Assembly: GCF_001039355.2 (NCBI RefSeq)
Contig: NW_019775724.1
Span: 724,756-788,755 of the forward strand
Direction of reading: 5' to 3'
Source: Lingula anatina
Taxonomy: Eukaryota > Brachiopoda > Lingulata > Lingulida > Lingulidae
DNA length: 64,000 bases
Part shown: positions 25,701-36,467 of the stretch, one piece after another
How the letters are laid out: every line of letters begins with the position of its first letter
Position numbering within the stretch: position 1 is the first letter of the stretch
Translations under genes and position numbers: made by a program
The notes under the pieces: model-generated
Databases searched by the model: none
What the model was told of the DNA's origin: nothing
Seen by the model: the letters and a program-made list of their open reading frames with translations, nothing else

Positions 25701-28700
25701 TTTATTAATGATAGGCAATAGTTTTTGAAGTATAGTTGTCCACTTTTGTCTAATACTAAATTTGTGTATAACTTTTTGTTATTTTTTATTATGTAATTGG
25801 CTGAAAAAAAACATTATTATTGTTGTTTTTGTTCAATTTGATCAGTATACAAGGAAGCCAGTTAGGCAATGTTGGCAACATTGTTAAATTTTATTAATGG
25901 TATATGCAGAAGGACAAGAGGGTTTAGATGTTTAATAAGTAAATATTTTTAGTTGACATGAAAGTATCTTCTTATGCTTGTTGTTCAGGCTCAAGCATTT
26001 TGCATGTTAAATGATTTCCTCATGCTCTGCTTGATTTGAAGGCAAATTCTGATTTCATTTCTAAATATTACCTTTTATTAATTTAATAAATAAATTATTT
26101 ATTTATTTATTTTATATAACACTACTAATGATGATTCATTTTAAAGAATTTGTAGAATACTTTTATTTAAAAGACAATATTTTTCTTGATCAGTCAGTGA
26201 CCAAGGCTTGTTTTTCTGGGCTGACTAACTCATACTTCCCCCTTGAACAGAATAGGAATTACTTTACTTGTACTTCAACAGTAATTTAATTTAAAACAAC
26301 CTAAATGAAAGCACTTCATATGTATCACAATCAGAATCAACTTCATTTGACTATGTAATTTTTATTTTGTTTAATATTGATGGTTTTGATTTGATCTTGA
26401 AATGCATGATTTATTTATATGACTACAGGTAGTGTAACAGTGAAGGCAATAGTATCACGAAAACAGAACACTTGCAGAGCAAATTATGACATTGACTGTT
26501 ATGAATGATTTTGTTTATGGGGTTGTGTAAAATGGAATTTATAGAATCTGCTTTTATCCCCTCACTCCACCCCACCAGAAAAAGAAAGAAAAGAAAAGGC
26601 AATTTTGTTTGATGTTCAATCAGGGCTTTTCCCAGGATTGGGGTACAGGCTGTCCAAAATGATCGTCTGTAATTTCCTACAATATTTCAGGGAGTCCAAT
26701 GCCATAATTTTTCAAAGAAGTTCATATTCTGCCCAGCCAATTTAGAAAATGTAGGCTGTCCAGTGATGCTGACAGCTGTCCAAATGACGGCCGAATGGTT
26801 CGGTGGGAAAAGCCATGCGTTCAGTTCAGTGAAAGTGATTACTGAATAAATTGATAAAAAATAAAATAGCAGGAATCTTTTTACTATTGATTTGAGTTTC
26901 CCCCAAAAGAATTACAAGTGATTAAACAATATATTTTTGATATTTACTGTAAATCTCTATTTGCACATAAATACTATCCACTAAAAAATCTACCTAAAAT
27001 AAAGCACAGTACATCCTTGCACATACCTTAATCTTTCTATTGCTTCACACACCCCACCCCATGCATTTTGCCCCACCCACCCGGCCAAACATTGACAGTA
27101 GGGGGTGTCAGGAACATTCAATTCAAAGGGCTTTATACCATTCCATGGTGAGTTTGAATTGGTCACAATCAAAAAAATATCCTTTCAGTAAAAAAAAAAG
27201 GTTCACTAGGTAAGTGCTGAGGAAGCATTTACCCAACATGGGGCAGAGAGCAACTAAGTTCATGCATACTCATGCATATACACAAATGCATTCAAACCTG
27301 CAAATGTGAACACACATACATACACAATATGTATCATTATAAATTATTGGATCTCTAATTTCTGGTGTTTATGTGCTTAGACTGTGGTGTTATTGTCACA
27401 CTGTCATTGTCATTTTACTGTGAAACCATTGTCATGTTTGTAATTGTCAAAATAAGTCATTTGCAATTGCATATAATGCAGCCTACATAAGACACAATTA
27501 TGTACATTGTGTCTCATTGACAAATAGAATACAATCCATATTACTCTGTCTTTTTGAAACAGGAAAATTTGTTTGAGGTTATGCATAGATTTGCATTGTG
27601 CAGCCTCCATTAATATAAGTTTCAACTAACTCGATCCCTAAAAAGTTTGTAAATGTGGATGAAGAATAAGACTTGTTCATTGAGGAACAAGAAAGTATAA
27701 TTCCTTATAAAGTGATGAGTTGTGTGGAGACTAAACTGCATATAGAATATCAACATATTTAAGAATTGTAATCATCCTATTAGATATATTATATCTTTTA
27801 TATACTTTTGACCCCTCATTCTCTCTCTTTCATTATTTAGAGACAGGACTCCAGCTTCTCTCAGTTGTCAGTTCCCATGCACTCCAAGACCTCAGAACGC
27901 AGGCGGGCCTATTCTATGTCTGGCAATGTGTTCTCATCTGTGGGGAGTGTCGGTGGGGGCGGGGCAATGTCACGGCAGGGGTCCACACTAGACCTTGCCA
28001 GACCTACCATTTCGGGGGACTACTTCAGCGATATCAACCCACGCAGTATGAGAAGACTGGTGAATATTGTCGCAATAACAGGTATGAGCGCATGTTTGAA
28101 GCACGCAAAGATTTATACGTGCATGCATGTATATAGGCATGTACATAGCACATCTCCCTATGAAGTAGGAGTACAGTTGAAATGGGAGGGGGAGATTAAC
28201 CGACATCCAAAAAGTGGATATAAGGCAAACTGGGGCTCATGGTCAGTCATCTGACTGTCATTGTGAGAAAGACCAGTGACAGTAATGGTTGTACATAAAA
28301 TGTATGATTTTCATACCTTGGGCTTCAAGGATTCTAATTGTATTATACAAATACCAGCCTCTCCAGTTGGGAAATTCTTGTGGTTTTTATAATATAAACC
28401 TATAATTTAGCTAATAACCAATTTTTATTGAGCAGGCCTGCATCTGGTTCTAATCTATGGCATCTCCTTCCCGATGACAATTTTGACTTAAACAACATAC
28501 ATTTTGTTTTTTATTCATTTTTTCATCTTCGTCTGTTTCTAAAACTGATCAGACACCAAGTTGAAATGATATTTAAACAAATTAAAATTTTTTGAACCTA
28601 TAACTGGATTTACAAGTGTACATTGTCATCAAAATGTTATGCAATATTTTTCAAGTGACAAAGTACTGGTAGGTGATCAATATGTAACCTGTAGGAATAC

Positions 28701-31700
28701 TCTCAATGGGGTCTTAACATTGTCTCTGTTGTAACATTTTTCTGGCCAGCAATGAATTCAGAAACTTGTCTATACATTTGAACATCTGTCTGGTCATGGT
28801 AAACATAATGCCAGTTATCATGAGTGATAACTCAAATATGAGCAAACAAAACACTGTACTAGTAGTTATAAAACATCATACTAGCTTTGGTTGAAGAACA
28901 ATAGGTGGATATTTTGTCATCATTATTGCGACATGCAAAGAGCACAAAACCCTATTTATATTATGAAATCTCAAGAAGAAGAAACCCTCATTGCACTAGC
29001 TCAGTTTCTCTCCTCCGCTTTTGCTAGGAGGGATCTAGAAGACAGTGCTGCACCCATTGGCAATTTAGTAGTACTGTAGTAGTAATAGAAACTCGAGTTA
29101 ATTTTTTTAGTAAGTTAGTAAATAGTCTTACTCAGTGTAATTGTTTAATAACATATTCACTAAAATTATATTTATATTGTCTTTTTCATCCACCCTGGTA
29201 AATAAATCCACCCTGGTAAATAAATCCACCCAGTGAAGTAAGCTATATTAGCTCAGTACCTCACTAATGCCCTTGCTAGGAGAAATTGTAAAGACAGTGC
29301 TGTATCTACCAGCAATTGAACACAAGATCTAGAGTCATTCAGGCTCAATAGTAAAAATCTGCACTGTATGATTAGTAATATACTATATTGTATCTTTATT
29401 GTACATTTTCATCTTCTGGCGTAAAATTATACACTACAGTGGACAAGGTATATGTCTGGGTATGGATGCTCCTGGGGAAGGCAACATCCATTTAGGATTG
29501 AACAGGTTCATAAAGATGAGGATTTTAATCAGTTTAAAATTTGTAAAACCAACAAGCTTCAGGTTTTTATTAAAACCCACAGTTCATCGGTACCTTGCAT
29601 AATTAAACTGACATCTGTTGTAATGAATATAAATCATCATTATTCATATAATTCATTATAATTATTGTCTGTTTGTTCATCAGGTCGCCTTCTGCGTGCC
29701 TACAATATAGATTTTTGTTGGTATCGCCTCTCTCACTGGGTTAATCTGACGGAGCAGTGGCCATATAGGACCTCCTGGATACTGTGGTACTTTGAACAGC
29801 AGGAGAAAACTGCCCCGCTGGATGACAAAGTCACTCTGAAGGATATATATGACAAGTAAGATCATTGTAATTTTGATCGCCCTGACTCCATGATTTTTTT
29901 CCTGATGATTGTATGATCATATGCATACTATGAAAATTACTATATTATATGTTTTTTATTCAAAGTGAATTGGTGTTTCAGTTTTAGCTGCGTTCATTGC
30001 CTCATCTTGCTTTTTTCTTTTTCATTAAAAAGCAAAGGAGAAATGTCAAAGACATATACCTAAATATATTGAATTATGGATAGCCTCCATGGCTGTTCTT
30101 GCCACAAACCGTAGTTTGTCTAGATTTCAGACTATGACTCAACATATCTACCATTCTTCAGTTTTTACGACCAGACATTCTTAATGGCTATAAATCTTCT
30201 GATTGTCTTGACTGCCCCTGACTTCACAATCACTGTAGGCATCCCTTTGTAACTGCCAAACTGCATATTCATTTTACTTCAAATTTATGAGTTTATTTAT
30301 TTATTTTATTTTATTTTTCATTTTATTATTATTATTATTTGCATATTTTGGAAAAAAAATTGTCCCAGGACGACTTCTCAACCAGATTTTTAAAAATTTT
30401 ACTAAGAAGCTTTATTTGATAAGGCAGACAGAGGATAAAAGTTCTGCCTCATTTCACTCAAAAAAAATAAAACTTAAGGTTTTGTCTCATTATGCTCTTT
30501 TAAGAACCCTACCCTTTCTCCCCCTGAATCAGTCATCAAAAGTTCTATGGTGAGAAGTGTCCTAAAAAGTGCCAGTTCTTTTAGTCACCCACCGAAGTAG
30601 ATTTTGGTTTACTGTTCACACTTGAACTGTGCAGTGAAGTAAAAAACAATACAGTGAAGTGTGAAGAATTGTGTATTGAATTTTACTAGGATCACACCTT
30701 TCCTACCGCCAAAGGAGCTCCATCCTTTGATAGAAATTGACCGCAACCCTCAGAAGTTGGAAGTGTTCCTTGCAAGCTTCACTCCGCAGCTGACCGTTGG
30801 CGACATCAGAAGACTACTGCCTTGTAGCATTAGTATAGACCCCTACCTCAGGAAGCTGATCAAAGGTAATTTGCAATTGGGGGAAAGATGATTGCCAGGG
30901 AATGTTGGAGTTGGTTATGATGGGCGTGTCTAAATAGATCTGATCCAAGAGTGTGTCTGCATATGTTTGAGTGTGTTAGTGTGCATAAAGATTTGGGAGT
31001 GTTTCATATAAAAATGCAGTTATGGTGAAGACCTTAACTCCCAATATGAATTTTTTTAAAGTTTATTTTTGAGTAAACAGTTCCAAATACTTGCAATTTC
31101 TGTTGTTATTTGTATAGATGAAGGTTATGATTTGGCCAGTGAATTTTTATTTATAGATACAGCATAGTCCATACATAATATCGGCACCTGGCTCTGTCCT
31201 AGTGACCAGAGTTGATGACACTGAAATATCTGTTGTGGGAGTCAGAGCTGGAGCCTCACACATTTTTATTTATTTATTTAGTGCTACCGCAGGCACTAAT
31301 GTCATTCTGTTTCAAATTAATGGTGATTACTCAGTGTTTTTAAATACAGGTCAATTTTGAAAGTGGACATGGTCTGGTGACTCAATGATTTTGGCCTTGT
31401 GGACAATGTGTTATACAAATGGTGACCCTGTTAAAGCTGGAACCCTTTTTTTTCTGTTTCTTGTGGCCCTAAAATGTTGGCCAAGTTCAGAACTAGGCAC
31501 GATGCGATCATTTCTATTTTAATTTTTTTCTTCTTGTTTCTCCTGATATCAAAATGGCAATTTTCCTTTGTTTACGTTTTCAGAGTTCAAAGAACAACAA
31601 GACAACATCCAGACGGTCAACATGGACTATTCAGTTCCTTTTCGACCACTGGCAACTGCATGTTCAACACCCCAGCTATTGTCTTCCTCCGACCCTCGAG

Positions 31701-34193
31701 CTACACAAATAGGGCAGCTCCGTAAACGTAACAGAGCTGCCACAGTGGACCCTGGCAGCCAAGTATCCCCAGGGCCCTATGGGTACCCAGTGATGCCTTA
31801 TGGGTACCCTAGTCCCTTTGGCCCCATGCCAGCCATGCCTTATGGCATGCCTGTGCAGTATGGGAACATTACCCCATGGCAAAGCACATCCAAAAGGACC
31901 CATACAAAAGTACCTCAAGGGGTAAGTGTAATGGTATAAACATTGGTCTTTGGGATTTATTGAGAGCATTGATATTAAAATTGTTTAAGTTTGTTTTTGC
32001 AATGATATTGGGTATGAACATTTGTTTTGAGCTGCTATTGTTTTCCAATTAAATGAATAAACACTACAGGTAAAACTATTGCTTTAATTAGATTGATATG
32101 TGGATAGCAAATTTATACCATGTTGTTGGCATGGTTCTTAATGTGTACATTTAACTAAGAATTTTTCTTTCTTTTTGGATTTTTAGATCAAATTAGCAGC
32201 ATTAACAGTGGAGGGTGTGTGTTTGTTATTGGAAAAAATAGAGGGATTGAATGCAACAGCACTTCCAGAATACCAGGACAGAATTAGAGGAAACAACATC
32301 ACTGGTATAGTCCTCATCAACTGTGATCTAGATGAGCTAAAACTGGTCATGGGAATGACTTTCGGTGACTGGCAGCTGTTTAGGGCAGCCATCATGGCAA
32401 TGCGTGACCAAGAAATGTACTCTTCAGATGAAAATGAGGGTGGAGCTGAGGAGCAACTGCAGACACAGTACAGAGGAGATGTGACGGACACGGGGCCAAC
32501 AAAAGAGCATGCAAAGCTTCTCCACCAGAAACTTCAGAAAGTGAAGTATGACTTGGACAACAACCCAGGAAGTCACCTGACAGCGCCACTTCCATCCATC
32601 TTGGTTGATCAGGCCAGCAGTGTAGACAGTTTACCCAGGAGTAGCACAGAACTAAGTCCAAGGGCCCTCAGCCCTACCAGAGACTTCCCTTCTCATCAAG
32701 GAAAACTGGAATCTGTTGGGGAAGAACCAAACGAAGAGGAGGAGGAAGAAATGTCCAAGACCCCATCTGCCTCTTCACGCCCCATCCTGGCAGAGACTCG
32801 GCAGGATTCAGTGACATCAAATAGCATCAGTCCCCCGAGTGGCATGCGTAAGAACGACAGCCTCCTACAACAGTTGGTGAGGGAGAATCAGATGCTGAGG
32901 AACATGATGGATGAAATTACTGAGGGAGATGCTGCAGAGACAGAGTGGATCCAACAAGATGGTCTCCTCGATCCCATCCTTGAGACTGAATTGCCGCCCC
33001 AGCGTGGGCGTTCAGCATCCCGAGGCTCTACTGATTACAGCATGGTGAGTTTTGATGCTCGTCGTCATAGTGATACCAGTGATGCTGTCCTAGCTCTTCC
33101 TCCACAACGTATGGTGACGTTTGCCAGCAGGGACGAGGTGCACCAACTGAGCAAAGACAATTCTTTAGAAATGACCAGTAGTATATCAAAAACAGATGGC
33201 AATAGCAGTAGTAGATGGAATGGCAGCCCAGAAGTAGAAATGGGTAAAACGGAAGTTACCGTTGGAAAATCAACTTTCTTTAGAACCTTGTCTGATGATC
33301 CTGCTGATTCTGAATCGTCTTCATCAGCACTGGCTTGTCATGACAATATGGTCATTACTACCACCACCCTTGGCGAACAATCCGTAGAAACATCCAAAAC
33401 ATCCCAGCAGCAACCTGTAATGGATGATGAACGGGTGTTCATTGAGACAGAGGCTGTGGAGAAAAGACAACCGAAGAAAACATACAAGAAGAAAATGCGT
33501 GCTGTAACCATCGAATCACCATTGCTGCGCCAGAAAACTTTTGATGACAGTGATGACGACTGGGAGCCCGAATGGGACTCCATGGATTTTGCCAGCAGAG
33601 ACTACACCCCAAAAAAGAAAAAGCCTAGAAAGCTTCGCAAAGGAAACTCCTCAACACCCGTGAGAGCAAGCTCAAGCATTGAGAAGTTGACCAGCAAAAT
33701 CACTGCAGCTGTGTCAGGCCACAGGCATCACCATGCACAGGTGGAGGAAGATGACTCAGCAGAATTGGCCGCTGGCCAAACCAGGAAGAAGAAGCTGAAG
33801 AAGATCAGAGCCTCCCAGGATAACAGGGGAGAGTATGTCACTGTGAAAGATGGAAGCCTCTCCTCTAGTTGTTCCAGCACTCCAACAACAGATGGCCCAA
33901 AACATTTAGATGCTTTGCAACTGTCTGATGGCTCGGATGTTGCTCTCTCTCCTGGTTTGGAATCTCTGGGCCTTTCTCAGATTGATGTGGGCAATGGTGG
34001 AGAGGGCTCTCCTACTGATGTGGCCTCATTAAAGATTGGGTTGGCATCACAGCCAATTGTTATTGAAAACTGTCATGGCGAAAGGGGCAGCAGTAATACT
34101 TTGATCGATCTAAAACAAGCGATTGGTGAAAATGACTGTTATGTACAAGTGGAAGATGAAAAGGAGGTTGTAGACAGAGAGACGAATGTGTAG
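10706..34193 (+). CDS. KIDINS220: KIDINS220/ARMS orthologue, 21 coding exons
   Basis: Coding exons: 10706-10927, 12480-12578, 13026-13124, 15075-15173, 15534-15632, 16042-16146, 16423-16521, 16733-16831, 17262-17360, 17716-17814, 18191-18368, 18956-19111, 19274-19456, 19870-20026, 20361-20503, 20632-21335, 27841-28081, 29684-29855, 30690-30865, 31584-31921, 32187-34193. The frame is continuous (5574 nt, 1857 aa; the human protein is about 1770 aa). Order: ankyrin repeats (about 1-430), KAP-family P-loop NTPase module interrupted by four TM segments (about 434-1075), a Pro/Tyr/Met-rich linker, a SAM-like segment (about 1195-1270), and a long disordered basic/Ser-rich tail ending ETNV, a class I PDZ ligand. 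KIDINS220 is known as a membrane scaffold downstream of Trk and ephrin receptors. Near-diagnostic matches include [16 protein letters not shown] and [12 protein letters not shown]. The exon at 22300-23003 is an alternative copy of exon 16. An acceptor at 10659-10660 implies a noncoding upstream exon. Confidence 0.96.
19078..19188 (+). repeat. 37-bp triplicate spanning the exon 12 donor
   Basis: Units at 19078-19114, 19115-19151 and 19152-19188. The first two are nearly identical and each ends ACTACAGGGTAAGT. The true donor is at 19112. Unit 2 recreates an equally good donor at 19149, and unit 3 has decayed. See findings. Confidence 0.85.
19685..19750. repeat. (AT)n microsatellite
   Basis: A run of 33 AT units in KIDINS220 intron 13. 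The long ORF-like translations here (YIYI repeats) are artefacts. Confidence 0.95.
20537..21940 (+). repeat. 1.4-kb direct duplication, copy A (contains exon 16)
   Basis: Copy A runs from intron 15 (TTTAAATCTTAATC) through exon 16 to a point just before the single N at 21941. It matches copy B (22204-23607) at roughly 97-98% over both exon and intron. Confidence 0.9.
21941..21941. other. Single undetermined base at the duplication boundary
   Basis: A lone N immediately after copy A of the 1.4-kb duplication. It looks like a scaffold join or consensus failure, which matters for whether the duplication is real. Confidence 0.9.
22204..23607 (+). repeat. 1.4-kb direct duplication, copy B (second copy of exon 16)
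   Basis: The copy contains a full 704-nt exon at 22300-23003 with intact acceptor and donor, an open frame and three amino-acid differences from copy A (T/A, A/V and L/V, all in or near the TM segments). The 262 bp between the copies (21942-22203) is unique. The exon length is not a multiple of three, so both copies cannot be spliced into one in-frame mRNA. Confidence 0.9.
23608..27840 (+). other. Long KIDINS220 intron 16
   Basis: The intron runs from 23004 (or 21336) to 27840 and is AT-rich. It contains a poly-C run near 25521 and the hAT-like MITE at 26621. No further exon could be supported. An intron this long could hide a microexon. Confidence 0.6.
26621..26817. mobile_element. hAT-like MITE
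   Basis: The left end CAGGGCTTTTCCCA and the right end TGGGAAAAGCCATG are near-perfect inverted repeats. Imperfect 8-bp flanking repeats TGTTCAAT (26613-26620) and CGTTCAGT (26818-26825) match at 6 of 8. The CAGGG start and 8-bp duplication are hAT hallmarks. Noncoding, 197 bp. Confidence 0.7.
27841..31921 (+). other. KIDINS220: KIDINS220 post-KAP exons 17-20
   Basis: Exon 17 encodes a Ser/Gly-rich linker then [18 protein letters not shown]. Exon 18 encodes [18 protein letters not shown] and [12 protein letters not shown], the most family-specific block. Exon 19 completes the C-terminal part of the KAP module ([15 protein letters not shown]). Exon 20 encodes a Pro/Gly/Tyr/Met-rich disordered linker ([17 protein letters not shown]). 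Confidence 0.92.
28996..29317 (+). repeat. Two diverged copies of a TAGCTCAG-bearing repeat (possible SINE)
   Basis: Segments 28996-29065 and 29248-29317 align along about 70 bp. They share TAGCTCAGT at the start, TTGCTAGGAG in the middle and GACAGTGCTG near the end. TAGCTCAGT resembles a tRNA A box, but no good B box follows. Between them is an 18-bp tandem repeat (CACCCTGGTAAATAAATC, about 29191-29230). Confidence 0.5.
32187..34193 (+). other. KIDINS220: KIDINS220 last coding exon: SAM-like segment and disordered tail
   Basis: The 2007-nt exon starts [20 protein letters not shown] and includes [20 protein letters not shown], the SAM-like fold of KIDINS220. A Ser/Glu-rich tail follows, with basic patches ([11 protein letters not shown] and [11 protein letters not shown]), ending ETNV and TAG at 34191-34193. 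Confidence 0.93.
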
Positions 34194-34690
34194 AAAAGCA
34201 ATGCTCTGGAGAAAAGTATTTTTTAATGTTAAAGAAATAATAATGAATAATGCATCCATTGACAACTGAATCTAGATGTAATAACGATAATGATGTTAAT
34301 ATTAACATTGGGTATATTAAAAGAATATGCAGTAATTTTCATAATTATTTAACCTTAATGATTTTATTCCCGATCCTAACTTTTGAGATTAATTGTGATA
34401 AATTTGAGACACTATACATAAGGTACTAACATATTTTGTCTCCAGGTATTTTCTGTTGTAATAAACTTTTCTTCAAAATGTACTAGCTAGAATGTGAAGA
34501 GGAATGTTTCCGTGAATAGTGAGTCTATAAATCCCTGAGATGACCTCACCCAAAGTCAATATTTGTATATTATTATCAAAACTCCATGTTTTTTAATTCG
34601 GCATATATCTGTATAACAAGGGTGTTTGAAAAATATAAGTAATAATGATATCAGCTAATGATACAATAAAAACTGAATGAATCCATTTGT
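34194..34690 (+). other. KIDINS220 3' UTR with two polyadenylation signals
   Basis: AATAAA at 34460-34465 and 34665-34670 allow two 3' ends, about 290 and 490 nt after the stop. Confidence 0.65.
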
Positions 34691-34699
34691 TTGAATATA

Positions 34700-36085
34700 T
34701 ATTGTTTGAATATTATATATTGTGTGCATGCACCACCCCACCAAGGGGGGCATGGAAAAATAATAAAAATACTGAAAAAATATCATAAATGTGTTTTGCT
34801 ATCACCAATAAGGTGGTACTACAGTGGGTTACATTGTCCATGTATCACGCCGTTCACGTTGTATCAACTATCCAAAGAAAGTCCCCCAAACTTCAATTTG
34901 TGAAGTCCACTTGGTATCCCACATTGTCTGTTACAGACTGTGGAGCTTACGGGCCATTCGCAAACGGTTTCTCTACTCAAAAATGATCCGAGGCGTATTT
35001 AGGCTTAGGTTGTTATTCATCCTATGGAAGAACAAAAGGCCTGACAACAGGTTTAAAAGTACGGCTCTTATGTCCTTGAAATGCATTCCAAAAAAGGGGG
35101 GTTCCCTATCCTTTTTGCCAATTTTGATATCTTTTGACTCTAATATTATACCAGAATATTACCACCAATCGGAGTATATAAGGATCCGTGTGATATAGGG
35201 GGTTGTTAATATTTTTGTTTTATTATTTATCTGGGTTAAACATGGTTGCACAAAAAGGCCTATCCGACTGTTTCGATTGAGTTTAGCCATTCAAAAGAAA
35301 GCGGAAAACGGGTTAAATAAGGCATGCGAAATTCATCAGATTCCATCACCAAGCAATTATCAGAGTGACTTTAGACATGGACAATAATCTAGACTAAACA
35401 TTCTTCAAACAAAAAAGTGTTTATGGATCGTAGTTTTATTTATTGTTGAATATGGTGCATTAAGGAAAATTGTTGAATATGGTGCATTAAGGAAAATTCC
35501 CAGAAAATTTTGAAACCTGCAAAATACTGGTTCCTTTGACCACTACGACCAAACTCTCTTCAACTCAAATTTATTCATTTATTGTCGGTCTAGTACCGAA
35601 AACACCATTCATGGACCGTGGAGTCTGAAATAAGTTTAATCATGTTAAAATTTTTGAGTCTTTATGCTGTCAATGAAGCTGAGGATGGCCTTGACCTGTA
35701 AATTGGTTTATGTAATAAAAAATTAACCAGACTGTAAGTCCCTAAATGTATTTCCTTAAACTAGTTCTTCGCATAGACCATCGCCTCTATGATATCTCAG
35801 CGGCGCCAAGTTGAAATAAGTGAATTATTTAACATTTCTATATGGCAAGCGAGATCGTAGGCGCAGTAGGAAAGCAATGAAGGGATCCTGAGTTTAAATA
35901 AAATATGACGCAGCTGGTGCAGCGCGTGTCACGCAAATTAGCACGCTGCGAAGGTAACGAAAGAGAAAACTGATTAGAAAACTGCACATTGGGACGAATC
36001 TCCGAGGCTGAAATATTGTAAACATTTGCAGGTATGTGTGCTAAGTTCAACTGCAAGGTTTGTGCTTGAAACCTTTACTGTTGAC
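34700..36085. other. Intergenic DNA between KIDINS220 and the ANATO cluster
   Basis: No splice-supported gene. A 124-aa open frame (34824-35198) lacks any domain or signal. A 27-bp tandem duplicate (TTGTTGAATATGGTGCATTA and following bases) lies at about 35443-35497. Confidence 0.5.
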
Positions 36086-36245
36086 ATTTTATAAATATTA
36101 TACAATTATTGAATTTGATGGAGGTTGCCCAACGGCGATATTCGACTGACGCCGAAGGCCGAAGGCGTCGGTCAATTATTTCAGCTGAGGGTCGAATATC
36201 GCCGTTGGGTGACCGAACCACAAAGTCTATAACTGTTTTATAACA
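36085..36245. mobile_element. Palindromic MITE with CCCAACGGCGATATTCGAC arms
   Basis: Arms 36123-36146 and 36191-36214 differ at two of 24 positions. The centre holds a second palindrome, GACGCC...GGCGTC (36148-36169). Weaker pairing continues outward (ACAATTATTGAATTTG against the reverse complement of CAAAGTCTATAACTGT). TTATAA occurs at both outer ends, so a piggyBac-like or related family is possible. Confidence 0.75.
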
Positions 36246-36467
36246 CAATCAGCAAATTTGAAATTAAGACACAAGAGTTTGCCGCTGTACAGGTTCAGGT
36301 ATCTTTATTCATCATTCTCTCTATGCATGCCTTCATGCAACAATTTTCGATTAATTTATTGTCGATATCCACCATATCCTATGATGTATTAATTTTAATA
36401 AACCTTCATAGAGGGCCTGGTTTATCTTTTTTATGTATCTGGTGCAGCACTGAAACCAAGTACGATC

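Noticed and set aside
34824..35198. 124-aa ORF downstream of KIDINS220
   Set aside because: No domain, signal peptide, promoter or splice support, and the composition looks random.
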